Made by a program: the position numbers and the translations under genes. The notes below the pieces were generated by a model, which worked only from the letters and a program-made list of their open reading frames with translations, did no database searches and was not told the origin of the DNA. A stretch of DNA of 29,074 nt from an uncultured archaeon (lineage in GTDB: Archaea > Nanobdellota > Nanobdellia > Woesearchaeales > CAIVOO01). The DNA lies in assembly GCA_903907555.1 (NCBI GenBank), contig CAIVOO010000090.1, positions 1 through 29,074 of the forward strand. Direction: 5' to 3'. The stretch's first letter is position 1. Every line of letters begins with the position of its first letter. This document shows positions 6,355 to 13,558 of this stretch, in pieces.

Positions 6355-6389
6355 CGAGATTACAAAACCAGTTCATACGATAAATCTCG
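6355..6389. repeat. inverted repeat containing direct-repeat copy 2
   Basis: CGAGATT (6355-6361) and AATCTCG (6383-6389) are complementary and enclose most of the second 19-bp repeat. It lies just upstream of the TATA box of the gene at 6424 and could be an operator or the end of a mobile unit. Confidence 0.4.
6366..6384 (+). repeat. 19-bp direct repeat, copy 2
   Basis: AACCAGTTCATACGATAAA; one mismatch from copy 1 at 4585-4603, same orientation. Confidence 0.6.
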
Positions 6390-6392
6390 AAA

Positions 6393-6402
6393 CCTTTATA
6401 TT
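6393..6402 (+). promoter_or_regulatory. TATA box of the gene at 6424
   Basis: CCTTTATATT centred 26 nt before the ATG at 6424. Confidence 0.55.
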
Positions 6403-6423
6403 CAAAAGCGATATTAAGATTGT

Positions 6424-6915
6424 ATGAATCCAGTATATAAAAAACTGCTGATTTTTGTTCCATTATATTTGATTCTGATAGTTCTGTATTTTGTTGAAAC
6501 AGAAAATATTTATAAGATATGGATAGGCATGGCTTTGATATGTGCATTTTTAATTCATTCATTTCTATCAGTTGAGAAGAAAATTTACAAATTTATCATT
6601 TTAGGTTTCAGTTTATTGGGCATCATAATTATAACATTGTTATTAATACAAACATTTAATACAATTTTAATCAAAAATGCTATAAGAGATAATAATCTTG
6701 AATTTTGTTTGGCTCATCATTGTATAGACAGCATCGCGATTAATAGTCTTAATGCATCAGTATGCGAAGAGAACCTAAAAGATCCAAGCAAAGGACAACA
6801 GGGAGTATATGACTGTTATCAGACAGTAGCTTACAAAGCTAAGAATTCTTCTATCTGCAATCTGATAACAGATATAAATAAAAGTAATCATTGTATAGAA
6901 ATGTTCAAACATTAA
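6424..6915 (+). CDS. membrane protein with Cys-rich C-terminal domain, unknown function
   Basis: 163 aa. Three hydrophobic segments occupy residues 8-23, 32-48 and 57-77. The remaining soluble half (80-163) holds six Cys in a repeated setting, N-x-S-x-C-(E/N)-x-(N/I)-(L/I): NASVCEENL then NSSICNLI, with CY and CI in between. That spacing suggests disulfide-linked helical repeats outside the cell. Similar Cys repeat modules are common in small-genome archaea, but I do not recognise a named family. It has a TATA box at leaderless spacing. It lies just outside the second 19-bp repeat. Confidence 0.65.
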   Translation: MNPVYKKLLIFVPLYLILIVLYFVETENIYKIWIGMALICAFLIHSFLSVEKKIYKFIILGFSLLGIIIITLLLIQTFNTILIKNAIRDNNLEFCLAHHCIDSIAINSLNASVCEENLKDPSKGQQGVYDCYQTVAYKAKNSSICNLITDINKSNHCIEMFKH

Positions 6916-6933
6916 CTTAAAAAAAGATTAAAC

Positions 6934-7017
6934 CGCCGAGACTGGGAATCGAACCCAGACATCCCTTTCGGGAAAACAGCTTAGCAGGCTGCCGCCTTAC
7001 CGTTGGGCCATCCCGGC
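6934..7017 (-). tRNA. tRNA-Ser(GCU)
   Basis: 84 nt on the minus strand. Acceptor GCCGGGA/TCTCGGC (one G-T pair), D stem GCC/GGC, anticodon stem GCAGC/GCTGT around loop CTGCTAA (anticodon GCU, decoding AGC/AGU), long variable arm with hairpin TCCC-GAAA-GGGA, T arm CTGGG-TTCGATT-CCCAG, discriminator G. The long variable arm marks a class II tRNA. No intron and no encoded CCA. Its promoter is probably the TATA box at 7043-7052, shared with the divergent gene at 7074. Confidence 0.93.
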
Positions 7018-7042
7018 ACATTCCTCAGAAGGAATCAATAAG

Positions 7043-7052
7043 TATTATAAAT
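7043..7052. promoter_or_regulatory. TATA box between tRNA-Ser and the transglutaminase gene
   Basis: TATTATAAAT centred at 7047: 27 nt before the ATG at 7074 on the plus strand and 30 nt before the tRNA 5' end at 7017 on the minus strand. One AT-rich box may serve both. Confidence 0.5.
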
Positions 7053-7073
7053 CTTGCCCTTTTAAATTGGTGC

Positions 7074-9023
7074 ATGAAATTAAGACTTGTGCTTATTTTG
7101 CTGCTGCTGCTTCCCATTACTTTGGCTGCAGATGACTGGGTGTATTCTGATTCTGCAACAATATTTGTGAGCCTGTCAGGCTCTTACACCGTTGTTCCGA
7201 AAAGCAGCGATTACAGCTTAAGCTATATTTACATCAACCAGACTTTCTTTCCAAAAAATAATTCAAATCAGAAAGTCCTTGAGTTTCTCACGATTCCTGA
7301 TGCATATCTCTATCCTGATGAGCTTCATTATGCCATCAAAGAAAACTTCAGCGGGGCTTATTCAGTTAATTCGAAAGTTGAAACCAACACTAATCCTGCA
7401 AGGGTAAAAGGCAAAGTCAATTTCCCTCTAACTACAGTTCCTGATGATGCAAAAGAATATCTCAATCCGACAGAGCTTATTGATTCCAGCAATCCGATTA
7501 TTGTTGACTTGGCTTCTACGATAGCAGAAGGCAAGAGCGATGAATTCATAATAGCCAATGACTTGGCAGTTTGGGTTAATAAAAATATAAATTACAATCT
7601 TGGAAGCATGGGGCAGTCTGCTACAAAGAAATCAAGCGATGTCTTAAGAGAAAAGGAAGGAGTCTGCACAGAGCTGACAACATTGTTTATATCATTGGCG
7701 CGTTCGATAGGAATTCCTGCAAGGTTTGTCTCAGGAGTTTCTTATACAAATTCAGAATTATTCAGCGAAAGGTGGGGCGGGCACGCATGGGCAGAGGTTT
7801 ATTTCCCTGATTACGGCTGGGTGGCTTTCGACCCTACTTACGGCGAATACGGATATGTTGATTCAAGCCATGTGGTCTCATTATATTCAACAGATGCAAA
7901 GGATTTGTCGACAGAATTCCAATACAGCGGGAAGAATGTTGAAGTGCAGTTCGGCAAGCTTAAAGTTAATGCAAGGCTTGTCGACAGCGGAGAAATCCCT
8001 CAAGAAATTGAGATTAAGCCGTTCGTTCTTTACAGCAATGTTGGGATAGGCTCATATAATATAGTCGGGGCTGAAATAACAAATTTAGGGGATTATTATG
8101 TTTCAGTACCGCTTCAGATTTCAAAAGTAAAAGAGGCAGAGCTTGTAAGCGATTCAGAAAAAAATATTGTGCTCTCCCCGAAATCAACAGCAAAGGTTTC
8201 CTGGGTAGTCAAGGAAAGCAACTCCTTGGACACAGGATACATCTACACATTCCCTTACACAATAACTACAAAAAATCAGAATGTAGGCACGCAGTTCTCG
8301 TCATCATTCAAAGACAGGGTTTACAGGCTGGATGAGCTGCCATACATAGACACAATATTAGCTCAGGAATCAAACAATCAGATAACTATCAACTGCAGCC
8401 TGGAAAAGCCTCTTGTTTATGATTATGAAATAGCGGATATTTTATGCAACTTGAAAAATTCAGGCAATACAATCCTAAGAAAAGTGTCAGTATGCATGCT
8501 TGAAGAATGCAAATATGTTGATACTATGGGCATCGGACAGGAAAATGATGTAAAATTCAGGCAGAAACTGCAGGCAGGGCTCAATCCTGTAAACGTGAAA
8601 ATAAAAAGCGATAAATATGAAAGCAGCGCACGTGTAGAATTCAATATTCTTGAGACACCGAAATTGCTTATTCAGGATTTATCTTATCCGTCTAATGTGT
8701 CATATAACGAAAAATATAATATCTCAATCGAAATAAAAAAATCATCAAAAAGCACTCCAGAAAACACCAGTGCAACAATATACATAGGCAATACAAGCAA
8801 AAACTGGAATTTCGACACTGTGGAATCTGACAAGCAGCTGTTTGTGATGATGGAAGCGAATGACCTGAAATATGGAAAAAATGATTTCTCAGTAAAGATA
8901 GATTACAGCGATATGAATGGAAAGCAGTACGAGGAAAATGAGCAGTTCTCGATAAATTTCAACAGGCCTGGAGCATGGCAGAGGCTATTGCTGTTTTTTA
9001 GACAGCTTTTTCAAAAGCTTTAA
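7074..9023 (+). CDS. secreted transglutaminase-like (papain-fold) protein
   Basis: 649 aa. Residues 1-19 are a signal peptide (KLRLVLILLLLLPITLAA). The transglutaminase-like core lies at about 165-260 with the full catalytic triad in order: GVCTELTTLF (Cys198), GGHAWAEVYF (His237) and VAFDPTYGEYG (Asp253). The region 290-620 is beta-rich and looks like tandem Ig-like domains, with N-glycosylation-type sequons. The last 20 residues (AWQRLLLFFRQLFQKL) form an amphipathic or membrane-attaching helix. Such proteins act outside the cell as proteases or in cross-linking; activity type is unknown. The TATA box is 27 nt upstream of the ATG. Confidence 0.85.
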   Translation: MKLRLVLILLLLLPITLAADDWVYSDSATIFVSLSGSYTVVPKSSDYSLSYIYINQTFFPKNNSNQKVLEFLTIPDAYLYPDELHYAIKENFSGAYSVNSKVETNTNPARVKGKVNFPLTTVPDDAKEYLNPTELIDSSNPIIVDLASTIAEGKSDEFIIANDLAVWVNKNINYNLGSMGQSATKKSSDVLREKEGVCTELTTLFISLARSIGIPARFVSGVSYTNSELFSERWGGHAWAEVYFPDYGWVAFDPTYGEYGYVDSSHVVSLYSTDAKDLSTEFQYSGKNVEVQFGKLKVNARLVDSGEIPQEIEIKPFVLYSNVGIGSYNIVGAEITNLGDYYVSVPLQISKVKEAELVSDSEKNIVLSPKSTAKVSWVVKESNSLDTGYIYTFPYTITTKNQNVGTQFSSSFKDRVYRLDELPYIDTILAQESNNQITINCSLEKPLVYDYEIADILCNLKNSGNTILRKVSVCMLEECKYVDTMGIGQENDVKFRQKLQAGLNPVNVKIKSDKYESSARVEFNILETPKLLIQDLSYPSNVSYNEKYNISIEIKKSSKSTPENTSATIYIGNTSKNWNFDTVESDKQLFVMMEANDLKYGKNDFSVKIDYSDMNGKQYEENEQFSINFNRPGAWQRLLLFFRQLFQKL

Positions 9024-9028
9024 ATATA
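9017..9028 (+). promoter_or_regulatory. TATA box of the gene at 9049, overlapping the preceding stop codon
   Basis: GCTTTAAATATA centred 26 nt before the ATG at 9049; the TAA of the transglutaminase gene lies inside it. Confidence 0.55.
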
Positions 9029-9048
9029 CTGATTTATAAATAAACTTT

Positions 9049-9717
9049 ATGGTTGCAAGTAAAAAGAGGGTTAGCCTTCAGGCTATGGATTCAAAGCTTG
9101 ATAAAATTCTGAAAAAACAGACTTTAATGCTCAAAGAGGAAGATGAAGTCCTGGAAGAAGACAAAGAGCTCGAAAAAGAAGAGGAGTTAGTAGAAAAGCA
9201 GGAAAAAAAGATAGAGCAGCTCGAAAAGAAAAGCATTCATGAAGAAGGCAAGATGGAGAACGAGCTCGCATCTCTTGAGCATCTTGAAAAGGAAATTGAG
9301 AAAGAAGTTGAGCCTCATCCGCTAAGAAAGATAACCTATAAAGATATGATTAAGGGAAGCATAGGAGCATTTTTCGGAGTGGCCACGCATTATTCATTCT
9401 TATACGGAATTGAGGTTGCCAATGAGCTTGACATGGTCAGGGCAACAATACTTTACCCGCTTTCATTTATCATTGGAGGAATATTCCTTTATGCAACAGG
9501 ATTCAGGAAAATAAAGGACAGGAGAATACTCGCGTTCCTGCCAGTAAGATTGATTGTATTATATCTTGTGGCAATAGCAACATCAATTGCAGTTCTGTTC
9601 TTGTTCTATCCGAACATCATGGAAGAGTCAATTCTTATGGCGTACAAGCAGGTTGCAGCAGTGACTGTGACAGCCATCGTCGGAGCCTGCACAGCAGACA
9701 TGATAGGAAGGGAGTAA
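9049..9717 (+). CDS. coiled-coil plus four-helix membrane protein (DUF2391-like)
   Basis: 222 aa. Residues 14-95 form a long, highly charged coiled coil (runs of EEDEVLEEDKELEKEEE and EKKIEQLEKK). Residues 105-220 contain about four membrane segments, starting with MIKGSIGAFFGVATHYSF, then ILYPLSFIIGGIFLYATGF, LIVLYLVAIATSIAVLFLF and VTVTAIVGACTADMIG. The membrane part resembles the uncharacterised DUF2391 integral membrane family; this is from memory of the sequence style, so moderate. The gene has its own TATA box, and the next gene follows its stop by one base, making a two-gene operon. Confidence 0.65.
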   Translation: MVASKKRVSLQAMDSKLDKILKKQTLMLKEEDEVLEEDKELEKEEELVEKQEKKIEQLEKKSIHEEGKMENELASLEHLEKEIEKEVEPHPLRKITYKDMIKGSIGAFFGVATHYSFLYGIEVANELDMVRATILYPLSFIIGGIFLYATGFRKIKDRRILAFLPVRLIVLYLVAIATSIAVLFLFYPNIMEESILMAYKQVAAVTVTAIVGACTADMIGRE

Positions 9718-9718
9718 G

Positions 9719-10120
9719 ATGGAAAGATTAATTATTTTTGAGAAACAAAAAATACACCTTTTCGATACATATAGCAATCCAGACCAGAAAATATGGTTTG
9801 CGCTTGTAAACAATGACGAAAATGAGATGGAAAGGCAGCTACCTCTGATAGTCAGGTTTGCAAAGGCTATGATAGCAATCATATCAGTGCAAAAAAAAGA
9901 GACAAGAAGCATGAAAGACATTAAAAAAAGAGTTAGCCTGTATGAGTACTTGGGAAAACAGGAAGGCATTTTCAATCTCATAGTAGAGTATGCCGAAGCA
10001 AAGAATGACATAAAAGAAAAGGTAGAAAAGATAAGTGAGCTGTTCACAAAACTGGGAACATTGCTGAAGAACAATCTAATTCTTGAATATGAACATTCAA
10101 TAATAGAAGAGGCAGCATAA
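9719..10120 (+). CDS. helical soluble protein, unknown function
   Basis: 133 aa, all-alpha by composition, no Cys, no membrane segment. It follows the membrane protein gene with a single base between stop and ATG, so the two are co-translated and may interact. The middle (MERQLPLIVRFAKAMIAIISVQKKE) is an amphipathic helix, and the last third (NDIKEKVEKISELFTKLGTLLKNNL) could be coiled coil. No family recognised. A large minus-strand reading frame covers the same bases but has no promoter and is judged a shadow. Confidence 0.62.
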   Translation: MERLIIFEKQKIHLFDTYSNPDQKIWFALVNNDENEMERQLPLIVRFAKAMIAIISVQKKETRSMKDIKKRVSLYEYLGKQEGIFNLIVEYAEAKNDIKEKVEKISELFTKLGTLLKNNLILEYEHSIIEEAA

Positions 10121-10131
10121 GCTTTATAAAG
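10120..10131 (+). promoter_or_regulatory. TATA box of serS
   Basis: AGCTTTATAAAG at the end of the preceding gene. Transcription would begin near 10150, just ahead of the Shine-Dalgarno GAGGTGA at 10154-10160, which precedes the ATG at 10166. Confidence 0.5.
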
Positions 10132-10165
10132 CGGAAAGCTTGCGTCATTCTCAGAGGTGAAGTAG

Positions 10166-11446
10166 ATGCTTGACATCAAGTTTGTCAGGGAAAATATTGG
10201 CGTTGTAAAGAAGAATCTTGAGAAAAGAAGAGATCCTGCCATAATAAAACTTCTTGAAGATGTTCTTAAGAAAGACGAGCATTGGAGAAAGCTCAAAATA
10301 AAGGTCGATTCACTTAAGCAGAAGAGAAATGAAATATCATTAGAGATTTCTAAATTAAAGAAAGAAAAGAAGGATGCTTCTGCGAAAATAAAGGAAGCTG
10401 CTGATATTCCTAAAGAAATTGCACAAATAGAATTTGAGATGGGCGAGCTGGAGAAGCAGATAAGGGACGGGCTTATGAGAACCCCTAATATGCTTCACGA
10501 TTCAGTTCCTTACGGAAAGGATGACACTGAAAATGTTGAGATTACAACTTTCGGAAAGAAGCCAAAGTTTGATTTTGAGCCAAAATCGCACGTTGACCTT
10601 GTAGAACTGCATGACTGGGTTGATTTGACAAGAGCAGCCAAGATATCTGGAGCAAGATGGTACTTCCTGAAAGGAGAGCTTGCCTTGCTTGAGATGGCGA
10701 TAGTCAAATACGCTGTTGATTTCATGTCTAAGAGAGGCTACACTCTTGTAGTGCCTCCTTTCATGATGAACAGGAAAGCGTATGAAGGCGTAACTTCAAT
10801 GGCAGATTTTGAAGATGTTCTTTACAAGATAGAAGGCGAAGACTTGTATGCAATAGCAACATCAGAGCATCCTAATACTGCAATGTACATGGATGAAGTC
10901 TTCGACGAGAAACAGCTCCCAATAAAAATGATTGGCTACAGCACTAATTTCAGGAAAGAGGCAGGAGCTCACGGGAAGGACATGAAAGGCATATTCAGGG
11001 TGCATCAGTTCAACAAGGTTGAGCAGCTGATAATCTGCAAGCCTGAAGATTCATGGAAGTTCCATGAAGAATTATTGCAGAACGGCAAAGATTTTTTTGA
11101 GTCGCTCGGGATATCGTGCCATGTCATCAATATCTGCACAGGCGACATAGGCATTGTTGCTGCAAAGAAATATGACATCGAAGCATGGATGCCTGTCCAG
11201 AACACTTACAGGGAAGTTGTCTCCTGCTCGAACTGCACATCATACCAGGCAGTCAGGCTTAACATGAGGTATCAGAAAGGAGAAAAGAGGGAGCATGTTC
11301 ATACATTAAACAGCACATGCGTAGCAACGTCAAGGGCGCTAGTTGCGATAATGGAGAATTTCCAGCAGAAAGATGGAAGCGTGAAAGTGCCTGATGTATT
11401 GGTTCCTTATATGAATGGAGTCAAAGTTATAAGAAAAAAGAGGTGA
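10166..11446 (+). CDS. serS: seryl-tRNA synthetase
   Basis: 426 aa, the normal size of the common (non-methanogenic) SerRS. Residues 1-105 form the long antiparallel coiled-coil arm that grips the variable arm of tRNA-Ser. The class II core follows: TSEHP (around 232-236, serine/ATP site), motif 2 NFRKEAGAHG with Arg263 and Glu265 then FRVHQFNKVE, and motif 3 TCVATSRALVAIMENFQ with Arg390. It charges tRNA-Ser in the cytoplasm. Start: GAGGTGA precedes the ATG by 5 nt. It heads an operon with two small zinc-binding proteins (3 nt to the next ATG). A tRNA-Ser gene lies 3 kb upstream. Confidence 0.96.
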   Translation: MLDIKFVRENIGVVKKNLEKRRDPAIIKLLEDVLKKDEHWRKLKIKVDSLKQKRNEISLEISKLKKEKKDASAKIKEAADIPKEIAQIEFEMGELEKQIRDGLMRTPNMLHDSVPYGKDDTENVEITTFGKKPKFDFEPKSHVDLVELHDWVDLTRAAKISGARWYFLKGELALLEMAIVKYAVDFMSKRGYTLVVPPFMMNRKAYEGVTSMADFEDVLYKIEGEDLYAIATSEHPNTAMYMDEVFDEKQLPIKMIGYSTNFRKEAGAHGKDMKGIFRVHQFNKVEQLIICKPEDSWKFHEELLQNGKDFFESLGISCHVINICTGDIGIVAAKKYDIEAWMPVQNTYREVVSCSNCTSYQAVRLNMRYQKGEKREHVHTLNSTCVATSRALVAIMENFQQKDGSVKVPDVLVPYMNGVKVIRKKR

Positions 11447-11449
11447 ATT

Positions 11450-11887
11450 ATGCCTAAGAAAAAAAGAGCGCCAGTAGAAACTGAAGAAACATCATCAGAA
11501 AAGGATGATTTCGAAGACGATCCTGAAGAGCATGCAGAGGACGAGGATGAATTTGTAACAAAGATGCGAACAGGAAAGAAGGAAGAGGACGTCTACACAG
11601 AAGAAGGCAGGGAAGAGCTTGTTGATGATGACGAGATTGAGCCCTGGGAAGAGGGATATGTTGAAGGCGTGAAGGGAAACGAGACATTATTATGCAGGCA
11701 ATGCAAGAAAGTGATACAGGATTACCCTATTGAAAGAAAACTCGGGCACAACATATGCTGGTTCTGCTCAGACGAATGCGCAGACAAGTATGAAAGGAAG
11801 AAAGCCAAGATGCAGAGCGAGATAAAAGAGAAGGCTGTAAAGCTCGCAGGCAAGGTTTCCCCAGCGAAGAAAAAAGCAAAGAAATAA
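11450..11887 (+). CDS. acidic/basic tailed zinc-finger protein, unknown function
   Basis: 145 aa. Residues 10-80 are strongly acidic and low complexity. A treble-clef-like zinc module lies at about 91-122: LCRQC, then NICWFCSDEC, giving Cys pairs C-x2-C ... C-x2-C-x3-C. The last 25 residues are Lys/Ala-rich, as in nucleic-acid-binding tails. The module resembles MYM/FCS or TRASH-type fingers, and an RNA or ribosome role would suit its place directly behind serS; neither is proven. GAGGTGA precedes the ATG. Confidence 0.68.
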   Translation: MPKKKRAPVETEETSSEKDDFEDDPEEHAEDEDEFVTKMRTGKKEEDVYTEEGREELVDDDEIEPWEEGYVEGVKGNETLLCRQCKKVIQDYPIERKLGHNICWFCSDECADKYERKKAKMQSEIKEKAVKLAGKVSPAKKKAKK

Positions 11888-11924
11888 ATATCCGTGAAGC
11901 ACTAATGATATAGAGGTGAATAAG

Positions 11925-12092
11925 ATGGCAATGTTTCAGTGCAGAAAATGCAAATATTCGTTTAACCCGCGAAGCGGCAACACAGTCTTGCCAAGGCGAT
12001 GCCCATACTGCTCAGCAGAAGGCGCAGTGATGAGGATGGCGAAGGCAGACGATCTTATAAGGAATGTTGATGATATGCTGGAATTAGGATAA
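11925..12092 (+). CDS. 55-aa zinc-ribbon protein
   Basis: Short gene from the ATG at 11925 to TAA at 12090. Protein begins MAMFQCRKCKYSF; a second pair CPYC follows 17 residues later, giving a classic C-x2-C / C-x2-C zinc ribbon of rubredoxin or rubrerythrin style. GAGGTGA at 11912-11918 precedes the start. It is the third gene after serS and likely in the same transcript (37-nt gap). The ORF is below the usual size cut-off, but the Cys pattern and ribosome-binding site support it. Possible roles: RNA binding or transcription; not resolvable. Confidence 0.75.
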   Translation: MAMFQCRKCKYSFNPRSGNTVLPRRCPYCSAEGAVMRMAKADDLIRNVDDMLELG

Positions 12093-12126
12093 ATATTTTA
12101 TTATTATCTAGTGACGATAAAAGAAA

Positions 12127-12137
12127 GTTTTATATAC
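12127..12137 (+). promoter_or_regulatory. TATA box upstream of the first short ORF
   Basis: GTTTTATATAC centred 28 nt before the ATG at 12160; a transcript from here would begin at that ATG and could run through tRNA-His into hisS. Confidence 0.55.
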
Positions 12138-12159
12138 AAGTTATAACATACTAATTCAA

Positions 12160-12216
12160 ATGAGAAACATAACCGAGGACAAAAGCATGGCAAGTGCTGG
12201 TTTAGTTCATTACTAG
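12160..12216 (+). CDS. 18-codon ORF, first copy of the SAGLVH leader
   Basis: Encodes MRNITEDKSMASAGLVHY and stops at TAG. It starts where the TATA box predicts the mRNA to begin. The ORF at 12403 has the same length to its His (17 codons) and shares E6-D7-K8 and S12-A13-G14-L15-V16-H17 at equal positions. Several differences are third-base synonymous (GAC/GAT, AGT/AGC, CAT/CAC), so conservation is at peptide level. The function is unknown. It may be a leader peptide or the relic 5' end of an older hisS copy. The 80 nt between it and tRNA-His show nothing else clear. Confidence 0.5.
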   Translation: MRNITEDKSMASAGLVHY

Positions 12217-12296
12217 TTCTGATTTAGGTAGTTATTACTTTCAAAAATTAAAAAGTGGTTGTATTCATCGCTAGAGATTTCTATATCAAATTTTAT

Positions 12297-12368
12297 GGCG
12301 GCAGTAGTGTAATGGCAGCATATAAGCCTGTGGAGCTTAAGGACCGAGTTCAATTCCCGGCTGCCGCC
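12297..12368 (+). tRNA. tRNA-His(GUG)
   Basis: 72 nt including an encoded G-1. Acceptor G-1 + GCGGCAG pairs with CTGCCGC + C73; the extra G-1:C73 pair is the histidine identity element. D stem GTG/CAT, anticodon stem TAAGC/GCTTA around CTGTGGA (anticodon GUG). The T arm CCGAG-TTCAATT-CCCGG has one A-C mismatch. No intron, no encoded CCA. It lies between the two related short ORFs and 34 nt before the second, directly upstream of the HisRS gene. Confidence 0.9.
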
Positions 12369-12402
12369 CTAAACTTTAGAAAAAAGACAGGAGGAACAAA
12401 AA

Positions 12403-12462
12403 ATGAAAAGCGAAATTGAGGATAAAGCGCAGAAAAGCGCTGGTTTAGTTCACAAACCTTGA
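12403..12462 (+). CDS. 19-codon ORF joined to hisS by a possible +1 shift
   Basis: Encodes MKSEIEDKAQKSAGLVHKP, stopping at CCT-TGA (12457-12462). A strong Shine-Dalgarno, AGGAGG at 12389-12394, precedes the ATG. The HisRS reading frame overlaps it in the +1 frame and has no start codon of its own before residue 36 or so of the domain. If the ribosome slips +1 at CCU-U (Pro-tRNA moving from CCU to CUU at a slow UGA), it reads GAA CCT TTC AAG and continues into HisRS. Thus this is either the hisS N-terminus or a separate leader peptide. Confidence 0.55.
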   Translation: MKSEIEDKAQKSAGLVHKP

Positions 12463-13558
12463 ACCTTTCAAGGGGTTTGAAGACAAGACTGGCGACAATT
12501 TATGGATAAGAAAGTATGTAGAAAGAAAATGTGCAGAAATTCTGGAAAAAGAAGGCTATGCAGAATATGTGCCGCCAACAATAGAGAGGGGTTCTACATA
12601 TGCGGATATTGTTGGGAATGACCCGACGCCTTGGACAGATGACATTGAGGCAAAAGAGACAAAATGGGAAAAGACTTATGAAAGAGAATTTTTTCCGATA
12701 AGCATAAAAGATTTTGTTAAAGAGACTGGAATAACTGAATGCAAAGGCCTCTTGCTTCCTGAAGGAACAGCTTCTTTCGCAAGGTACGCTGCAAAATGCA
12801 TAGCACAGCAGGCAGAAATTCCTGAAAAGATTTTCTATATTATGGACTGTTTCAGGAATGAGGATGTCACAAAACTGACTTCGGAAAAGAGGAGAGCTTT
12901 CGGGCAGATAGGCGTAGAATACCTTTCTGGGAAACAAGAATCGGATGCAGAAGTTGCTGCCATAGCCTGCAAGATTGTGAATGAACTTGGCGTGGATAAA
13001 AAGTTCATAACAGCCAGAGTGAGCAATGTAGAAATTTTCAGGGGGCTCTGCAAAGAAACAGGAATGGACAATGATGAAAAGGTCAGAATGAAAACTCTCA
13101 TTGATCGCTTCTCGAAGTTAAGGCTGCAGGACCCTTATGACAGCGAGCTTCAGGGAATCAGAGAAATGGTCTGGAAAATTTCTGGAAGATACAGAGCGAA
13201 CTGGAACAAGCTTCTTGAAAAAGATACGAAAGCCTCGGACTTTGCAGGGATGCAGCTTGAGCAAATGATTGAAAATATTGAAAGGACTGGTTTCAAAGCT
13301 GTTTTCGATGCTTCGATGATCAGGGGTTGGGAATATTACACAGGACCAATCTTCCAGATAGATGCTGGCGATTTTCTGGAAATAGCTGGCGGTGGAAGAT
13401 ATGACAGGATGGTAAACCAGTTCCTGAAAAAGTATGGCATAGAAAGGGAGCTTCCTGCCACAGGGTTCGCATTCGGAACTGAAAGGCTTGTCAATGTTGT
13501 AAAGAGATATGCAACAATTCCGAACGAATATACTGTAGCTTTCAGGAGGAAGAAATGA
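12449..13558 (+). CDS. hisS: histidyl-tRNA synthetase catalytic core, no anticodon-binding domain; start codon lies in another frame
   Basis: The frame is open from 12449 (after TAG at 12446) to TGA at 13556. The protein aligns to HisRS from its first core segment: LEPFKGFED (the P-K-G-x-x-D start of the fold). Motif 2 is CFRNED, with GQIGVEYLSG behind it; the histidine loop is RGWEYYTG; motif 3 is GGGRYDRM then GFAFGTERL. The key Arg and Gln/Glu residues remain, so aminoacylation rather than a HisZ role is likely. It ends some 15 residues after motif 3, so the roughly 90-residue anticodon-binding domain is missing. No ATG, GTG or TTG occurs in this frame before GTG 12569, which lies inside conserved sequence; a +1 shift from the ORF at 12403 would give 384 aa. 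The creatininase-family gene overlaps the stop. Confidence 0.8.
   Translation, partial: FTNLEPFKGFEDKTGDNLWIRKYVERKCAEILEKEGYAEYVPPTIERGSTYADIVGNDPTPWTDDIEAKETKWEKTYEREFFPISIKDFVKETGITECKGLLLPEGTASFARYAAKCIAQQAEIPEKIFYIMDCFRNEDVTKLTSEKRRAFGQIGVEYLSGKQESDAEVAAIACKIVNELGVDKKFITARVSNVEIFRGLCKETGMDNDEKVRMKTLIDRFSKLRLQDPYDSELQGIREMVWKISGRYRANWNKLLEKDTKASDFAGMQLEQMIENIERTGFKAVFDASMIRGWEYYTGPIFQIDAGDFLEIAGGGRYDRMVNQFLKKYGIERELPATGFAFGTERLVNVVKRYATIPNEYTVAFRRKK

Noticed and set aside
9628..10296. 222-codon minus-strand reading frame
   Set aside because: It overlaps three plus-strand genes with good starts and coupling; composition is Ser/Phe-rich as expected of an antisense shadow, and no promoter precedes it.
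12500..12937. 145-codon minus-strand reading frame
   Set aside because: It lies opposite the HisRS catalytic core; Phe/Cys-rich translation is typical of a shadow.
12449..13558. HisZ (ATP phosphoribosyltransferase regulatory subunit)
   Set aside because: The HisRS histidine loop and motif 2/3 residues are kept, no hisG is nearby, and the gene adjoins tRNA-His; a HisRS call fits better.
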